Positions 25,546 to 34,193 are shown, counted from the first letter of the stretch. The stretch: 38,260 bases of DNA from Deltaproteobacteria bacterium (GCA_036574075.1 JAINCN010000026.1:1-38260), one strand, 5' to 3'. Notes: a model not told the origin generated them from the letters alone. A program made the numbers and translations.

Positions 25546-27219
25546 CTACCTGGTGAGATTTCGATAGCGGATACGGTGCGGGGTGTCGGCCTCTCGGCCC
25601 AGTCGTCTCCTTCGGTCCTCCTCGTACTCGGAATAGTTCCCGGTAAACCATACGACCCGGCTGTCCCCCTCGAAGGCGAGGATGTGGGTCGCAATCCGGT
25701 CCAGGAACCACCGGTCGTGGCTCACGATCACTGCAGAACCTGCAAAACTCTCGATGGATTCCTCAATGGCCCTAAGGGTGTTGACATCAAGGTCGTTTGT
25801 GGGCTCATCGAGGAGGATGACGTTTGCTCCCAGGGTGAGGATCTTGGCCAGGTGCACCCGGTTCCGTTCCCCTCCAGAGAGGTTTTTCACGAGCTTTTGC
25901 TGGTCCGGGCCGAGGAAATTGAACCCAGCCACATACGCCCGTGTGTTGACCTTCCTGTTGCCGAAGACGAAAAACTCCTCGCCCCCCGAGATCTCCTGCC
26001 AGACCGTCTTTTCCCCGTCGAGGGTCTCGCGGGTCTGATCCACATATGCGAGCCTTACCGTCTGGCCAAGGGTGACGGTCCCTGCATCGGGCTGTTCCTG
26101 CCCGGTGATCATCTTGAGAAGCGTGGTCTTCCCGGCGCCGTTCGGACCGATAACACCCACAATGCCTCCTGGAGGAACGGAGAACGTGAGGTCTTCCATG
26201 AGGACCCTGTCCCCTTTGGTCTTCGTCACCCTGTCAAAGGCGATGACCACGTCACCGAGTCTCGGGCCCTGCGGGATGAAGATTTCGAGATCTTCCCTGG
26301 CCTTTTCGTGTTCCTGATCCAGAAGTTTCTCATACGCGGCGATGCGAGCCTTCCCCTTGGCCTGTCTGGCCTTTGGCGCCATGCGTATCCATTCGAGTTC
26401 GCGCTCAAGGGTCTTCTGCCTCTTGCTTTCGGCCTTCTCTTCCCGGCAGAGGCGTTCCTTTTTCTGCTCAAGCCACGACGAATAATTGCCTTTCCACGGG
26501 ATTCCGTGTCCACGGTCGAGCTCGAGGATCCAGCCCGCCACGTTGTCGAGGAAGTAGCGGTCGTGTGTTACGGCGATGACCGTGCCCTTGTATTCCTGGA
26601 GGTGCCGTTCGAGCCACGCCACAGACTCGGCGTCCAGATGGTTCGTGGGCTCGTCGAGAAGGAGGATGTCGGGTTCGGTGAGCAGGAGCCTGCAAAGAGC
26701 GACCCTCCTGCGCTCACCGCCCGACAGGGCCGTGACCGGGGTGTCGCCGGGCGGGCAGCGAAGGGCGTCCATGGCGAGATCGAGGCGGCTTTCGAGGGTC
26801 CAGGCGTCGTTACGGTCGATCTCCTCCTGGATCCTGGCCTGTTCTTCGACAAGGGCGTCGATGTCGGCATCCGGATCCGCGAATTTCGCGTTTATCTCCT
26901 CGAAGGCCTTCAGGAGATCCGCGATGGGCTGAACGGCCTCTTCGACCACCTCTTTTACGGTCTTTTGTGGATCGAGCACCGGCTCCTGTTCGAGAAGGCC
27001 GATCGAGTAGCCCTTTGACACAGAACGCTCGCCGCTGTGGTCCGTGTCGATCCCAGCGATGATGCGAAGCAGTGTGCTCTTTCCTGAGCCGTTAAGACCG
27101 ATGACGCCGATCTTTGCGCCATAGAAAAAGCCGAGGGTGATGTCCCTTAGGACCTGCCTGTTCGGCGGATAGGTGCGTCCAACGCGCACAAGGGAAAGAA
27201 TGACCTTTTCTTCGTTCAT
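25546..27219 (-). CDS. ettA: Energy-dependent translational throttle protein EttA (ABC-F)
   Basis: 557 aa from ATG 27219 (MNEEKVILSLVRVG), matching the usual length near 555. Two ABC domains: GLNGSGKST with ALSGGERRRVALC and LLLDEPTNHLD, and GPNGAGKTT with NLSGGERNRVHLA and ILLDEPTNDLD. The helical P-site tRNA interaction arm lies between them. No membrane segment, as expected for ABC-F proteins that bind the ribosomal E site and sense the ATP/ADP ratio. A longer in-frame ATG at 27321 is in the intergenic space. Likely the first gene of a leftward operon. Confidence 0.95.
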   Translation of the reverse strand: MNEEKVILSLVRVGRTYPPNRQVLRDITLGFFYGAKIGVIGLNGSGKSTLLRIIAGIDTDHSGERSVSKGYSIGLLEQEPVLDPQKTVKEVVEEAVQPIADLLKAFEEINAKFADPDADIDALVEEQARIQEEIDRNDAWTLESRLDLAMDALRCPPGDTPVTALSGGERRRVALCRLLLTEPDILLLDEPTNHLDAESVAWLERHLQEYKGTVIAVTHDRYFLDNVAGWILELDRGHGIPWKGNYSSWLEQKKERLCREEKAESKRQKTLERELEWIRMAPKARQAKGKARIAAYEKLLDQEHEKAREDLEIFIPQGPRLGDVVIAFDRVTKTKGDRVLMEDLTFSVPPGGIVGVIGPNGAGKTTLLKMITGQEQPDAGTVTLGQTVRLAYVDQTRETLDGEKTVWQEISGGEEFFVFGNRKVNTRAYVAGFNFLGPDQQKLVKNLSGGERNRVHLAKILTLGANVILLDEPTNDLDVNTLRAIEESIESFAGSAVIVSHDRWFLDRIATHILAFEGDSRVVWFTGNYSEYEEDRRRRLGREADTPHRIRYRNLTR

Positions 27220-27379
27220 GAGGACCTTGGGGGGAGAAGGATATGCCGGAAGGGCCTGACGAATGAAAAAAAAGTTACCGGGCTCGCATGCCGATTGCAA
27301 CAGCAGGAGGAGAGGACACAAGGTCGTGACGGCTTGTCCTTCAGTGCCCTTCAGTGTACTTCTTGAAAAGACATGCGGT

Positions 27380-27456
<77 letters not shown>

Positions 27457-27464
27457 ATAAAATT

Positions 27465-27496
27465 GGTTACGGACCAAAAACCGTAACCATTTTTTT
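27465..27496 (+). terminator. Intrinsic terminator after tRNA-Arg
   Basis: GGTTACGG and CCGTAACC flank ACCAAAAA, followed by ATTTTTTT. Right after it, at about 27530-27545, is a fragment of repeat family 2 (GCACTGCAAAAACCT). Confidence 0.93.
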
Positions 27497-27562
27497 GGTT
27501 TGACAACAGTATGACAGGATAGATAGCACTGCAAAAACCTTGTATCTTTCCCTGGAGAGAAT

Positions 27563-27738
27563 CCTGAATCCGTGGGTTATGTAGTCAACCTTGCGATTTT
27601 TCAGAACAAGCCGACGGCCGGGGTATTTGTGAAGTGAGGCGCCCATGGATGGGCGCCGTCGGCTAATCCGCGCCCCCATGGACGGGGGCTATTTACCGCA
27701 CGGAACAAATATCCCGGCCGTAGGCCCACGGATTCAGG
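27563..27738 (+). repeat. MITE-like element, copy D (full length)
   Basis: Full element: terminal repeats CCTGAATCCGTGGG and CCCACGGATTCAGG, the second arm type (TTATGTAGTCAACCTTGCG), inner inverted repeat, and both hairpins. Here the terminal stem differs from other copies at a position where both sides changed together (A to G and T to C). Flanking bases do not form a clear 5-bp duplication. Confidence 0.92.
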
Positions 27739-27756
27739 TAATATTCTGTGGCGACT

Positions 27757-28956
27757 TTATTGTAAAGAGCATTGCTTCAAACGATTATGAACAAGATAAA
27801 GTAAGGGCAGCGCTAACAATTGGGTGAGAACGGAAAATGTCACTAAACCGATCAAAGATCGCTCGTACAAAAGACCCATTAAAGCGCTGCCAGCAAACCA
27901 GGCAAGACCGAAACCCGCATTAAAAACGCCATATCCCGTTGCTCGCTGATCTTGAGGAACGATGTCAGCGACAACAGCTCGGATGATCGATTCCTGCGCG
28001 CCCATGCCGATACCCCACAAGGCCATTCCAAAGATCAAGACAACCGGTCCGGTTAGGAAAACCAGGGGTGCGCTCCATGCAGATGCTGCTATGATGACTA
28101 ATAGGACTGGAAACCCCTTCTTGTCATATAAGCGCCCAAAAGCAAGTGCGCTCAAGGCGTCCACACCCATGGCTCCTGCATAGATCAAGGGTATCCATTT
28201 GTCTGCCACGATTGCATGGGTTTTCATATGGAACGCCGCCAAAGGGTAGTCGACAAACCCGAGGGCGATGCAGGCGACGGCCATGAGATAGAACCAGAAG
28301 GTCGAACGAAGGCCGATGGTTTTGGGTGCACGGGACGAAGGTTCGAGGTCGTGTGGTTGAGGATAGCTAATCCGGGCAACAGCAAGCACGGCCAGAGCCA
28401 GCAACGCCGGGACGATCAACCCGGCAAATCCAAACTCATAGCTGCCTTTCCACGCCAGGACAGCAGCGACGATGATTGGGCCGATTATGGCCCCGATCTG
28501 GTCCATGGCCTCATGAATACCGAACGCCCATCCTCGGCCCAGGCCCTGAGCCGCATGGGAAAGCATAGCATCCCTGGCCGGAGTCCGTATCGCTTTGCCG
28601 AAACGCTCGGCCATGATGAGGACGGCGGCGATCTCCCATCTTCCCGCAAGAGCCATGGCAGGTACTGCAAGCAAGTTAACTGTGTACCCAGCGATGGTGA
28701 TCGCCCAGTATCGATGTGTCCGGTCGCTGATGATCCCTGAGACGATTCTCAATCCATAACCGATGAGTTCTCCCAAACCGGCGACTATGCCGACTACAGT
28801 AGCGCTGGCTCCGAGGATAGCCAGGTAGGGGCCGGTGATACTTCGAGCCGCTTCATAGGTCATGTCCGCGAAAAGGCTGACAACCCCCAGGAGGAGCACA
28901 AAACGCAAGGCAATCTGGTTGTTTCTATTCCTCATGTGTGCCGTGTTGGCCAGCAT
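27757..28956 (-). CDS. Major facilitator superfamily transporter
   Basis: 399 aa, about 11-12 hydrophobic helices. The loop between helices 2 and 3, GYGLRIVSGIISDRTHRYW, is a G-x-x-x-D-R type MFS motif, and the N-terminal half carries TPARDAMLSHAA. The substrate is unknown. It begins 20-41 bp after the antiporter gene in the same direction, so it is probably under the same fluoride riboswitch; a role in fluoride or cation stress is an inference. Met8 (MRNRNN) is an alternative start; neither start has a strong ribosome site. Confidence 0.85.
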   Translation of the reverse strand: MLANTAHMRNRNNQIALRFVLLLGVVSLFADMTYEAARSITGPYLAILGASATVVGIVAGLGELIGYGLRIVSGIISDRTHRYWAITIAGYTVNLLAVPAMALAGRWEIAAVLIMAERFGKAIRTPARDAMLSHAAQGLGRGWAFGIHEAMDQIGAIIGPIIVAAVLAWKGSYEFGFAGLIVPALLALAVLAVARISYPQPHDLEPSSRAPKTIGLRSTFWFYLMAVACIALGFVDYPLAAFHMKTHAIVADKWIPLIYAGAMGVDALSALAFGRLYDKKGFPVLLVIIAASAWSAPLVFLTGPVVLIFGMALWGIGMGAQESIIRAVVADIVPQDQRATGYGVFNAGFGLAWFAGSALMGLLYERSLIGLVTFSVLTQLLALPLLYLVHNRLKQCSLQ

Positions 28957-28976
28957 TGCGTACGTGTCATATGCCT

Positions 28977-30182
28977 TTATCCTTCATCGCTAAGCCCATC
29001 TTCCCGAGGAGCTGCCTCTTCTGGCTGTTCGGATTTGGGCAGAAGATGTCGAGGCAAGAAAGCCAGTCCGGCAATCAGCGTCGGAACCACGGCGCTTGCG
29101 ATGACAACAGCGACCAGAAAGGAATACTGCTCCTGCGTCACGATGTTGTGTGAAAAACCGTATAACGCCGAGATCGTTCCAAATGTCAGTCCTGTTGACA
29201 TCAGCAAGGTGTAATACCATCTCTCGTCACGCCTGCTACGGAACAGTCCGATGATTGGATACAGCCCGAATATCTTCGATATCACTTTCCCACCCAACAA
29301 AAACAGGAAGATCATTGGGGCGGAAACCAGGGCAGGCAAGGAAACAAATGTTCCGGCACGAATGAAATAGAACGGCGTGAGGAATCCAACGGTCAAGGTC
29401 CTAAGACGACGAATCCAGAAGGTGTCTCCGTTCGAGAATTCCGCCAGAACCATGCCTACAAGATAGGCCGGAAGTACAGCCTCGCTCCCGGACCATAGCG
29501 CCAAAGCCCCCAAGCCAAAAAGGATGAGGATGACCCATTTGGTCCGAATCGCGGCAGTCCTATAGGCGTAAACGCGGGTCAACCAACGGCTGGTGAAGGG
29601 CAGGATAGCCAGCACAAAGGTTGTCACTCCAATGAAGATTAAGGTTTTATATGTGAATGGCGCAAACAACAATCCCAGGGCGATGACTGTGCCGAGATCG
29701 TTGATGAAGCAGGCCCCGAGAATGCCTTTGCCGAAGTCGGTCTTGTTAAAGCCGGTTTCCAGCATGACCGCGTAAACAACCGCCATCGAGGTGGTTGAGA
29801 GCGCGACGCCGCAAAGCAGGCTGGCCTGGAGATTCCAGTCCAACAGGTAGCGTGCAATAGCCGCGCAGCCCAAGAACGGCGCAAAAAAACCGACGAGGCC
29901 GACGACCGTCACTTCCTTGAGTTTCTTTCGAATTACCTCCGGCTCAAGTTCGGCCCCGGCCAGGAAGGTGAGCAGGACAGCTCCCGAAGCTGCCAAAAAC
30001 TTGAGCCATTCCAGATTGGAGCCGAGCGCGTCCAGCTTCCCCAGGTAGCCCGCGACGGCAGCCGCGATTACGCCCACACAGATTTCAACAAGGGCGATGG
30101 ACACCCGCAGGTGGTAGGCAACAACGGCGGAGATAACAGCCAACCCGAGCCATAGGGCGGCGATGGTAAAGATATGTTCCAT
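28977..30182 (-). CDS. CPA2-type cation/proton antiporter under fluoride riboswitch control
   Basis: 401 aa from ATG 30182 (MEHIFTIAALWLGLAV), chosen because AAAGGAGGA lies about 7 bp upstream; a start at 30221 lacks one. About 12-13 helices. Motifs include LLTFLAGAELEPEVIRKKLKE and FGKGILGACFINDLGTVIAL, the latter containing the ND region where KefB/NapA-type antiporters bind the ion and protons. It exchanges a monovalent cation for H+ across the inner membrane. The leader has a fluoride riboswitch, so it is expected to be made under fluoride exposure. CPA-type antiporters are among the known targets of fluoride riboswitches alongside crcB and CLC-F. Confidence 0.92.
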   Translation of the reverse strand: MEHIFTIAALWLGLAVISAVVAYHLRVSIALVEICVGVIAAAVAGYLGKLDALGSNLEWLKFLAASGAVLLTFLAGAELEPEVIRKKLKEVTVVGLVGFFAPFLGCAAIARYLLDWNLQASLLCGVALSTTSMAVVYAVMLETGFNKTDFGKGILGACFINDLGTVIALGLLFAPFTYKTLIFIGVTTFVLAILPFTSRWLTRVYAYRTAAIRTKWVILILFGLGALALWSGSEAVLPAYLVGMVLAEFSNGDTFWIRRLRTLTVGFLTPFYFIRAGTFVSLPALVSAPMIFLFLLGGKVISKIFGLYPIIGLFRSRRDERWYYTLLMSTGLTFGTISALYGFSHNIVTQEQYSFLVAVVIASAVVPTLIAGLAFLPRHLLPKSEQPEEAAPREDGLSDEG

Positions 30183-30232
30183 GATGGAGTCCTCCTTTCT
30201 TTGAAAAACTATCCTGGCCATGGCGCAGGCAC

Positions 30233-30254
30233 AAAAAAAACCGCTTTGCAGCGG
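30233..30254 (-). terminator. Intrinsic terminator of the fluoride riboswitch
   Basis: On the minus strand CCGCT-GCAA-AGCGG is followed by eight T. It lies about 50 bp before the antiporter start codon, the usual expression-platform position. Confidence 0.92.
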
Positions 30255-30353
30255 GTGGTTCTTGGCACCATTTTGCCCCTACCGCTGCAAAAGCCCGCGC
30301 GGTAGGAGTCATTAGCCCGGCCCGGGCGATTATCTGGGGACCCCATCCCAAGA
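30233..30353 (-). ncRNA. Fluoride riboswitch (crcB motif) with terminator-type switch
   Basis: Read on the minus strand from 30353. The aptamer (30353 to about 30301) has GGGATGGGGTCCCC, then ATAATCGCCCGGGCC and GGGCTAATGACTCCTACC, matching the crcB/fluoride consensus. P1 is GGGGT with ACTCC; P2 is GCCC with GGGC; the pseudoknot is TTGGG with CCCAG. Downstream, CTCCTACCGC can pair with GCGGTAGGGG (10 bp) and would break P1. CTTTTGCAGCGG can pair with CCGCTGCAAAG, the 5' side of the terminator. So without fluoride the terminator forms; with fluoride P1 holds and an antiterminator can form. This is an ON switch by this reading, as in known fluoride riboswitches. Confidence 0.88.
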
Positions 30354-30360
30354 TTTCGAA

Positions 30361-30389
30361 ATAAAATAACGGTTCCCCCAAAAAATCAA
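30361..30389 (-). promoter_or_regulatory. Promoter of the fluoride-responsive operon
   Basis: On the minus strand TTGATT (30389-30384) and TTTTAT (30366-30361) are 17 bp apart. Transcription would begin about 30354, exactly at the start of the aptamer. The region 30390-30615 between here and ispF has no other gene that I see. Confidence 0.6.
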
Positions 30390-30615
30390 GACAAAAGCCA
30401 GCCCCTGTTGGGAGTAAATAAATGTTGGGAACAAATGGGGATGCCTATGTTTTTAAGGCTCCTCGACGTTTCGAGTGGATTTGGAGTTTCTTGGACTCCA
30501 ATTACGGGCGCTTTTGTACCTCTGTGACCCGGTTCCAGAAGACGGGCCTTTTTGCTATGTTTGAAGCCGTCTGCCTGTGACGGCAGGATGCATCATTAAT
30601 CCGAGGATTTCCTTG

Positions 30616-31110
30616 ATGCAGTCCCCCATTCCCTATCGCATCGGTTTCGGCCACGACGTCCACCGGCTTGTCACTGGCCGCCCCCTCATCCTGGCTGGGG
30701 TCCAAGTCCCACATGAATACGGACTACTCGGTCACTCGGACGCAGACGTCCTCACCCATGCCCTTTGCGACGCCATCCTCGGGGCCTGCGGCCTCGGGGA
30801 CATAGGCCGCCACTTCCCCGACTCTGACCCGCGCTACAAGGGGATCTCGAGTCTCGTCCTTTTGGGCAAGGTCATGGCCATGGCCCAAGAGGCGGGCTAT
30901 GAACTGAAAAATGCCGATCTCACCCTGGTTGCCGACCGCCCCAAGATCTCTCCATTTGTGGAAAGGATGCAGGAGACCATCGCCAGGGTCTGCGGTGTTT
31001 CGGCATCGCAGGTGAACATCAAGGGGACCACGACCGAAGGCCTCGGCTTCACCGGGACCGGCGAGGGAATGGCCGCCCATGCTGTAGTCCTTCTTGCGGC
31101 CTTAGGATGA
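30616..31110 (+). CDS. ispF: 2-C-methyl-D-erythritol 2,4-cyclodiphosphate synthase
   Basis: 164 aa from ATG 30616 (MQSPIPYRIGFGHDVHRL). The metal ligands GHDVH are near the start, with LLGHSDADVLTHALCDAILGA, IGRHFPDSDPRYKG and NIKGTTTEGLGFTG, all IspF hallmarks. It makes the cyclic diphosphate of the non-mevalonate (MEP) isoprenoid pathway. GAGGA lies about 9 bp upstream. A start at 30577 adds 13 residues and is less likely. Overlaps the next gene by ATGA. Confidence 0.97.
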   Translation: MQSPIPYRIGFGHDVHRLVTGRPLILAGVQVPHEYGLLGHSDADVLTHALCDAILGACGLGDIGRHFPDSDPRYKGISSLVLLGKVMAMAQEAGYELKNADLTLVADRPKISPFVERMQETIARVCGVSASQVNIKGTTTEGLGFTGTGEGMAAHAVVLLAALG

Positions 31111-32057
31111 GGGACGCGCGTTTTTTGCAGCAGAGGGCCGAGGCCCTGCGATCCCTCGCCTCTCCGTGCAGGCTCTGTCCCAGGCGCTGCGGGGTGGACC
31201 GTCTTGCAGGAGAAATGGGCTTCTGCCGCACGGGTGCCGAAGCAAGGATCGCGCGGGCCGTGCCCCACATGGGGGAAGAGCCCCCGCTCTCAGGCACGCG
31301 CGGGGCAGGGACGATCTTTTTCTCTGGCTGCCATCTCGGCTGCGTCTTCTGCCAAAACCACCAGATAAGCCACGGTGGCCTTGGACAGGCGGTCTCTGTC
31401 AGGGATCTCGCAGACACCATGCTTTTGATTGCGGCAAAGGGATGTCACAATATCGAGCTCGTTTCGGCCACCCACTTGCTCCCCTGGGTGGTCTCGGCCC
31501 TTGCCGTCGCCGTGGAAAATGGGCTTGATCTTCCTGTTGTATGGAACTCCGGTGGCTACGAGGCCTCAGAGACCCTCGCCCTTCTCGAAGGGGTTGTGGA
31601 CGTGTATCTGCCTGACGCCAAGTATGGCACGAATGAGAGGGGAAGACGCTACTCCGGTGTGGGGGACTACGTTGACCGGAATCTGGCAGCGCTGGACGAG
31701 ATGGTCCGCCAGACCGGGACCGGTCTTGAGATCGACAAAGAGGGCGTGGCCCGCCGGGGCATCATCGTCAGGCACCTGGTCCTTCCGGGCGGGGCCGAAG
31801 ACTCGATAAGGGTCCTCGAATGTCTTCGGGACCGGTACGGCACAGGACTTCACGTGGCCGTCATGTCCCAGTTCTTGCCGGCCTACAGGGCATCACGCTT
31901 TGAGGAACTCAAAAAGGGCCTTTCCATGGACGAATACCGGATCGTGCTCGAGGCGGTTGAAAGGCTCGGGTTTGAAAACGGCTGGGTCCAGAAGGCCGAG
32001 CCCCCGGAACCGAGCCTCCTTCCCGACTTTTCCGTGGACTGCGACATGATGCCCTGA
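31107..32057 (+). CDS. PflX-like radical SAM protein
   Basis: 316 aa. An N-terminal Cys cluster (CRLCPRRCGVDR, near 21-32) precedes GTIFFSGCHLGCVFCQNHQIS, the CX3CX2C radical SAM motif. Further blocks (KGCHNIELVSATHLLPWV, LPVVWNSGGYE, VDVYLPDAKYG) match the uncharacterised PflX family related to pyruvate-formate lyase activating enzymes. Function is unknown in the family; glycyl-radical activation or a modification reaction is possible. It is coupled to ispF (ATGA), and its end is 10 bp from the convergent formyltransferase gene. Confidence 0.9.
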   Translation: MRDARFLQQRAEALRSLASPCRLCPRRCGVDRLAGEMGFCRTGAEARIARAVPHMGEEPPLSGTRGAGTIFFSGCHLGCVFCQNHQISHGGLGQAVSVRDLADTMLLIAAKGCHNIELVSATHLLPWVVSALAVAVENGLDLPVVWNSGGYEASETLALLEGVVDVYLPDAKYGTNERGRRYSGVGDYVDRNLAALDEMVRQTGTGLEIDKEGVARRGIIVRHLVLPGGAEDSIRVLECLRDRYGTGLHVAVMSQFLPAYRASRFEELKKGLSMDEYRIVLEAVERLGFENGWVQKAEPPEPSLLPDFSVDCDMMP

Positions 32058-32067
32058 ATGGGGCGGA

Positions 32068-32928
32068 TCAATTGCGGCAGGCAGGGCCGCCCTGTCCGAT
32101 CCGGGCCTCGATCTCGGAAGTAAGATCCATGGGGCCTGGCATCTCGCGCCCGCTCCTATCGAGTACGCGTCCTTCAGAGAGGATGATCCTTCCGGTGGCG
32201 AGTGACCTCATGGTCTCCACGATGAGGGGAAGCTCGCGGCGCAACCCCTGCCGGCGTATGCGCGCAAAAAGCGGCTGGGCCTCGCCCATGTCCTTCATGA
32301 TCGCATCCAGCCCCGCCCCGGCGCGCTCCCTTTCGAACTCTTCCCATAGATGGTCCCAGCCCGGCCCCCTAACGGGAAATGTGCAGAAGGTGACCGGCGG
32401 ACCCTTGTCGAGTTCCGGAGTCACCAGGTGCATCATGACGCCTGTTCGGTCCGCGCCCTTTTCAAGAAGCTGCCAGATGACCTCCTGCCAGGTCCCTGCA
32501 GGGCCGTCAGGGGCCGCAGGGTGCAGGTTCAAAAGGGCGGCATGGGAACAGGCCTCTGGGCTCACGACCCACATGTAGCCTGCAAGGATGACCACATCGG
32601 CGCAGAACCCCCCTGTGCGTCCAAGGACTTCCCGATGATAGGCCACGCGCCAGGCCTCCCGGTCCCTTTTTCTCAGTACGGGCTCAAAACGGACCGCTGA
32701 AAGCGTGACCGTGGGGATCCCGAGGGCCATGGACTTCTCGAGGATCCGGTCGCTCCATTCCCCTTCTTTCGGGTCTCTGGATACGAAGACGTAGGCAAGA
32801 ACGCCTGGGATGGTCCCGTCCCGCATGGCGTCCGTCACTGTATCAAAGAGGGAGAGGGCGGCCTCGTCCCTGCCGGTCGTCCACCAGCCAAAACGGATCC
32901 TGCCCGTGTCAGGGCATGGAGGGTTCAT
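32068..32928 (-). CDS. Formyltransferase-family protein (PurN/Fmt-like fold)
   Basis: 286 aa from ATG 32928 (MNPPCPDTGRIRFGWWTTGRD), which overlaps the upstream DksA-like stop (ATGA); a longer frame to 33039 runs inside that gene and is rejected. The core DVVILAGYMWVVSPEAC and LLNLHPAAPDGPAGTW carries the N-x-H pair of formyltransferases, and TPELDKGPPV the catalytic Asp. The C-terminal 80 residues are extra. The substrate is not known; PurN (GAR) is less likely because the N-terminal loop differs. Confidence 0.82.
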   Translation of the reverse strand: MNPPCPDTGRIRFGWWTTGRDEAALSLFDTVTDAMRDGTIPGVLAYVFVSRDPKEGEWSDRILEKSMALGIPTVTLSAVRFEPVLRKRDREAWRVAYHREVLGRTGGFCADVVILAGYMWVVSPEACSHAALLNLHPAAPDGPAGTWQEVIWQLLEKGADRTGVMMHLVTPELDKGPPVTFCTFPVRGPGWDHLWEEFERERAGAGLDAIMKDMGEAQPLFARIRRQGLRRELPLIVETMRSLATGRIILSEGRVLDRSGREMPGPMDLTSEIEARIGQGGPACRN

Positions 32929-33320
32929 GATTGGCCTTTGCCCTCCCGCTCCATCTTCTCCTGACAGTCCCGGCAATAAGAGGCCCAGGGTTCCACAGCG
33001 AGACGTCTCGCACGGATCCATCGGCCGCAGTCGAGGCATTTTCCGTACTCACCCCTGTCCATGCGCCAGAGGGCCTGGGAGATCTCCTCGAGCATGGACT
33101 TTCTGGCCTTCACGGCCTCGATGACAATATCCTCCTGGAGGTCAGACTGGGCCAGATCCTCAGGATCGCGGATGGTCGAGATCTGATCCTGGTATTCAGG
33201 ACCGAGACGCTCCAGGAGGTCGTGCCGGATCTCGCTCCATAGCCTCTCCTGTTCCTCGACAAGACGTTTCCGGTATGCATCCATTTCCTGGGCGGTTGGG
33301 GGACGGCGTTCCTTTTCCAT
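32925..33320 (-). CDS. DksA/TraR-family zinc-finger protein
   Basis: 131 aa. A long coiled coil (about 8-80) with the tip DPEDLAQSDLQED, which resembles the DxxDxA tip of DksA, is followed by a C4 zinc finger: GKCLDCGRWIRARRLAVEPW and SYCRDCQEK. DksA acts with ppGpp on RNA polymerase through its secondary channel. Whether this is the main DksA or a paralogue is unknown. Ribosome site GAGAGGT precedes ATG. Coupled to the formyltransferase gene. Confidence 0.88.
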   Translation of the reverse strand: MEKERRPPTAQEMDAYRKRLVEEQERLWSEIRHDLLERLGPEYQDQISTIRDPEDLAQSDLQEDIVIEAVKARKSMLEEISQALWRMDRGEYGKCLDCGRWIRARRLAVEPWASYCRDCQEKMEREGKGQS

Positions 33321-33355
33321 GAGATACCTCTCTTATGTCTGGACAGTTTATCAAA

Positions 33356-33503
33356 TGATCCCGCTGAAAAAACCTGATTCTTGCGGTGGCGCATGCTGTA
33401 GCGTCAAATGGCGATTCGCCCCCTCATCCCACAGGAAAATTGCGCGCCTTGCATCTCGGGCTTTTTGAGCGGGATCAGATCTTGAGGTTTTTGCAGCACG
33501 ATC
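33356..33503 (-). repeat. Dispersed repeat family 2, copy b
   Basis: Reverse-oriented relative of 3600-3750. Blocks read on the minus strand: GCTGCAAAAACCTCAAGATC, TGATCCCGCTCAAAAA, CGAGATGCAAGGCGCG, and the end TTTTTTCAGCGGGATCA. The TGATCCCGCT and AGCGGGATCA arms are inverted, so a large hairpin is possible. Confidence 0.7.
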
Positions 33504-33567
33504 ATTAACAGAAAACGCCTCATTTATGCATTCGTCAAGTCGAGAAGATAATTCCCCGTGTCTGTGC

Positions 33568-33595
33568 TTGACACATGGTCATCTAATGGTAGAAA
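33568..33595 (+). promoter_or_regulatory. Probable promoter of the Pro/Ala-rich lipoprotein
   Basis: Perfect TTGACA (33568-33573), 16-bp spacer and TAGAAA (33590-33595), about 32 bp before the start codon. Confidence 0.5.
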
Positions 33596-33626
33596 ATGTA
33601 AAAAATATCTTCCAAGGAGGAGAACC

Positions 33627-34109
33627 ATGAAGCACACTTCGCGCATTGCCCTTGCCGCTATCCTTTCCCTTGCTCTTTCCGGCGGCCTTGTTGCCTGCCA
33701 GAAGGCAGAGGAAAAGAAGGCGGAGACACCCACCGAACACCCTGCTCCCCCGGCTAAGACCGCCAAGCCTGCACCTCCGTCCCCGGCAGGCCCAGCCAAG
33801 CCTGCGATCGTCCCACAGGCTCCAACTCCGGCTCCTGCTCCTCCGGCACCGGCCCCTGCACCGGCACCCGCGCCTGCAGAGAAATCCATGCTCGATACCG
33901 TGAAGGAAAAGGCTGTAACTGCGGGCGAGGCCGTAGAGAAAAAGACCGAAACCGCGATCGACGCCGCCAAGGAAATGCTCCCCGGCCAGAAACAGGCGGC
34001 CCCTCCGGCGTCCGAAGTAACGCCAGCACCTATACCCACAGGACATCCCGCGGCAGATGCGGCTAAGGACGCGGCTCAGCCCGCCAAGAAAAAGCAGGAA
34101 GGTTGCTGA
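33627..34109 (+). CDS. Small lipoprotein with Pro/Ala repeats
   Basis: 160 aa from ATG 33627, with AAGGAGGAG just upstream. Signal and lipobox: MKHTSRIALAAILSLALSGG followed by LVAC. The mature protein has Lys/Pro/Ala-rich stretches (KTAKPAPPSPAGPAK, then an (AP)n run near 70-90), an amphipathic Ala/Lys/Glu helix (about 90-118, EKSMLDTVKEKAVTAGEAVE) and a second helix near the C-terminus. It ends in GC, an unusual C-terminal Cys. The repeats resemble a flexible periplasmic spacer. No family recognised. Confidence 0.8.
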   Translation: MKHTSRIALAAILSLALSGGLVACQKAEEKKAETPTEHPAPPAKTAKPAPPSPAGPAKPAIVPQAPTPAPAPPAPAPAPAPAPAEKSMLDTVKEKAVTAGEAVEKKTETAIDAAKEMLPGQKQAAPPASEVTPAPIPTGHPAADAAKDAAQPAKKKQEGC

Positions 34110-34139
34110 GAAATACGCTGTTTTGCACAAACAGCCTCC

Positions 34140-34168
34140 GACCCGGCCGTCTGGCCGGGTCTTTTTTT
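34140..34168 (+). terminator. Intrinsic terminator after the lipoprotein gene
   Basis: GACCCGGCC-GTCT-GGCCGGGTC followed by seven T. Confidence 0.96.
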
Positions 34169-34193
34169 GGTTTCTCCGCCCCTTTCTCTTTGA

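Noticed and set aside
27563-27738. Short ORFs such as those reading KYPGRR or APMDGG
   Set aside because: They are translations of the repeat element in several frames and recur at every copy; not proteins.
30233-30353. Lithium or sodium (nhaA-I, DUF1646) riboswitch
   Set aside because: The target is an antiporter, but the aptamer layout GGGATG...CTAATGACTCCTAC fits the fluoride motif; I see no reason to prefer the others.
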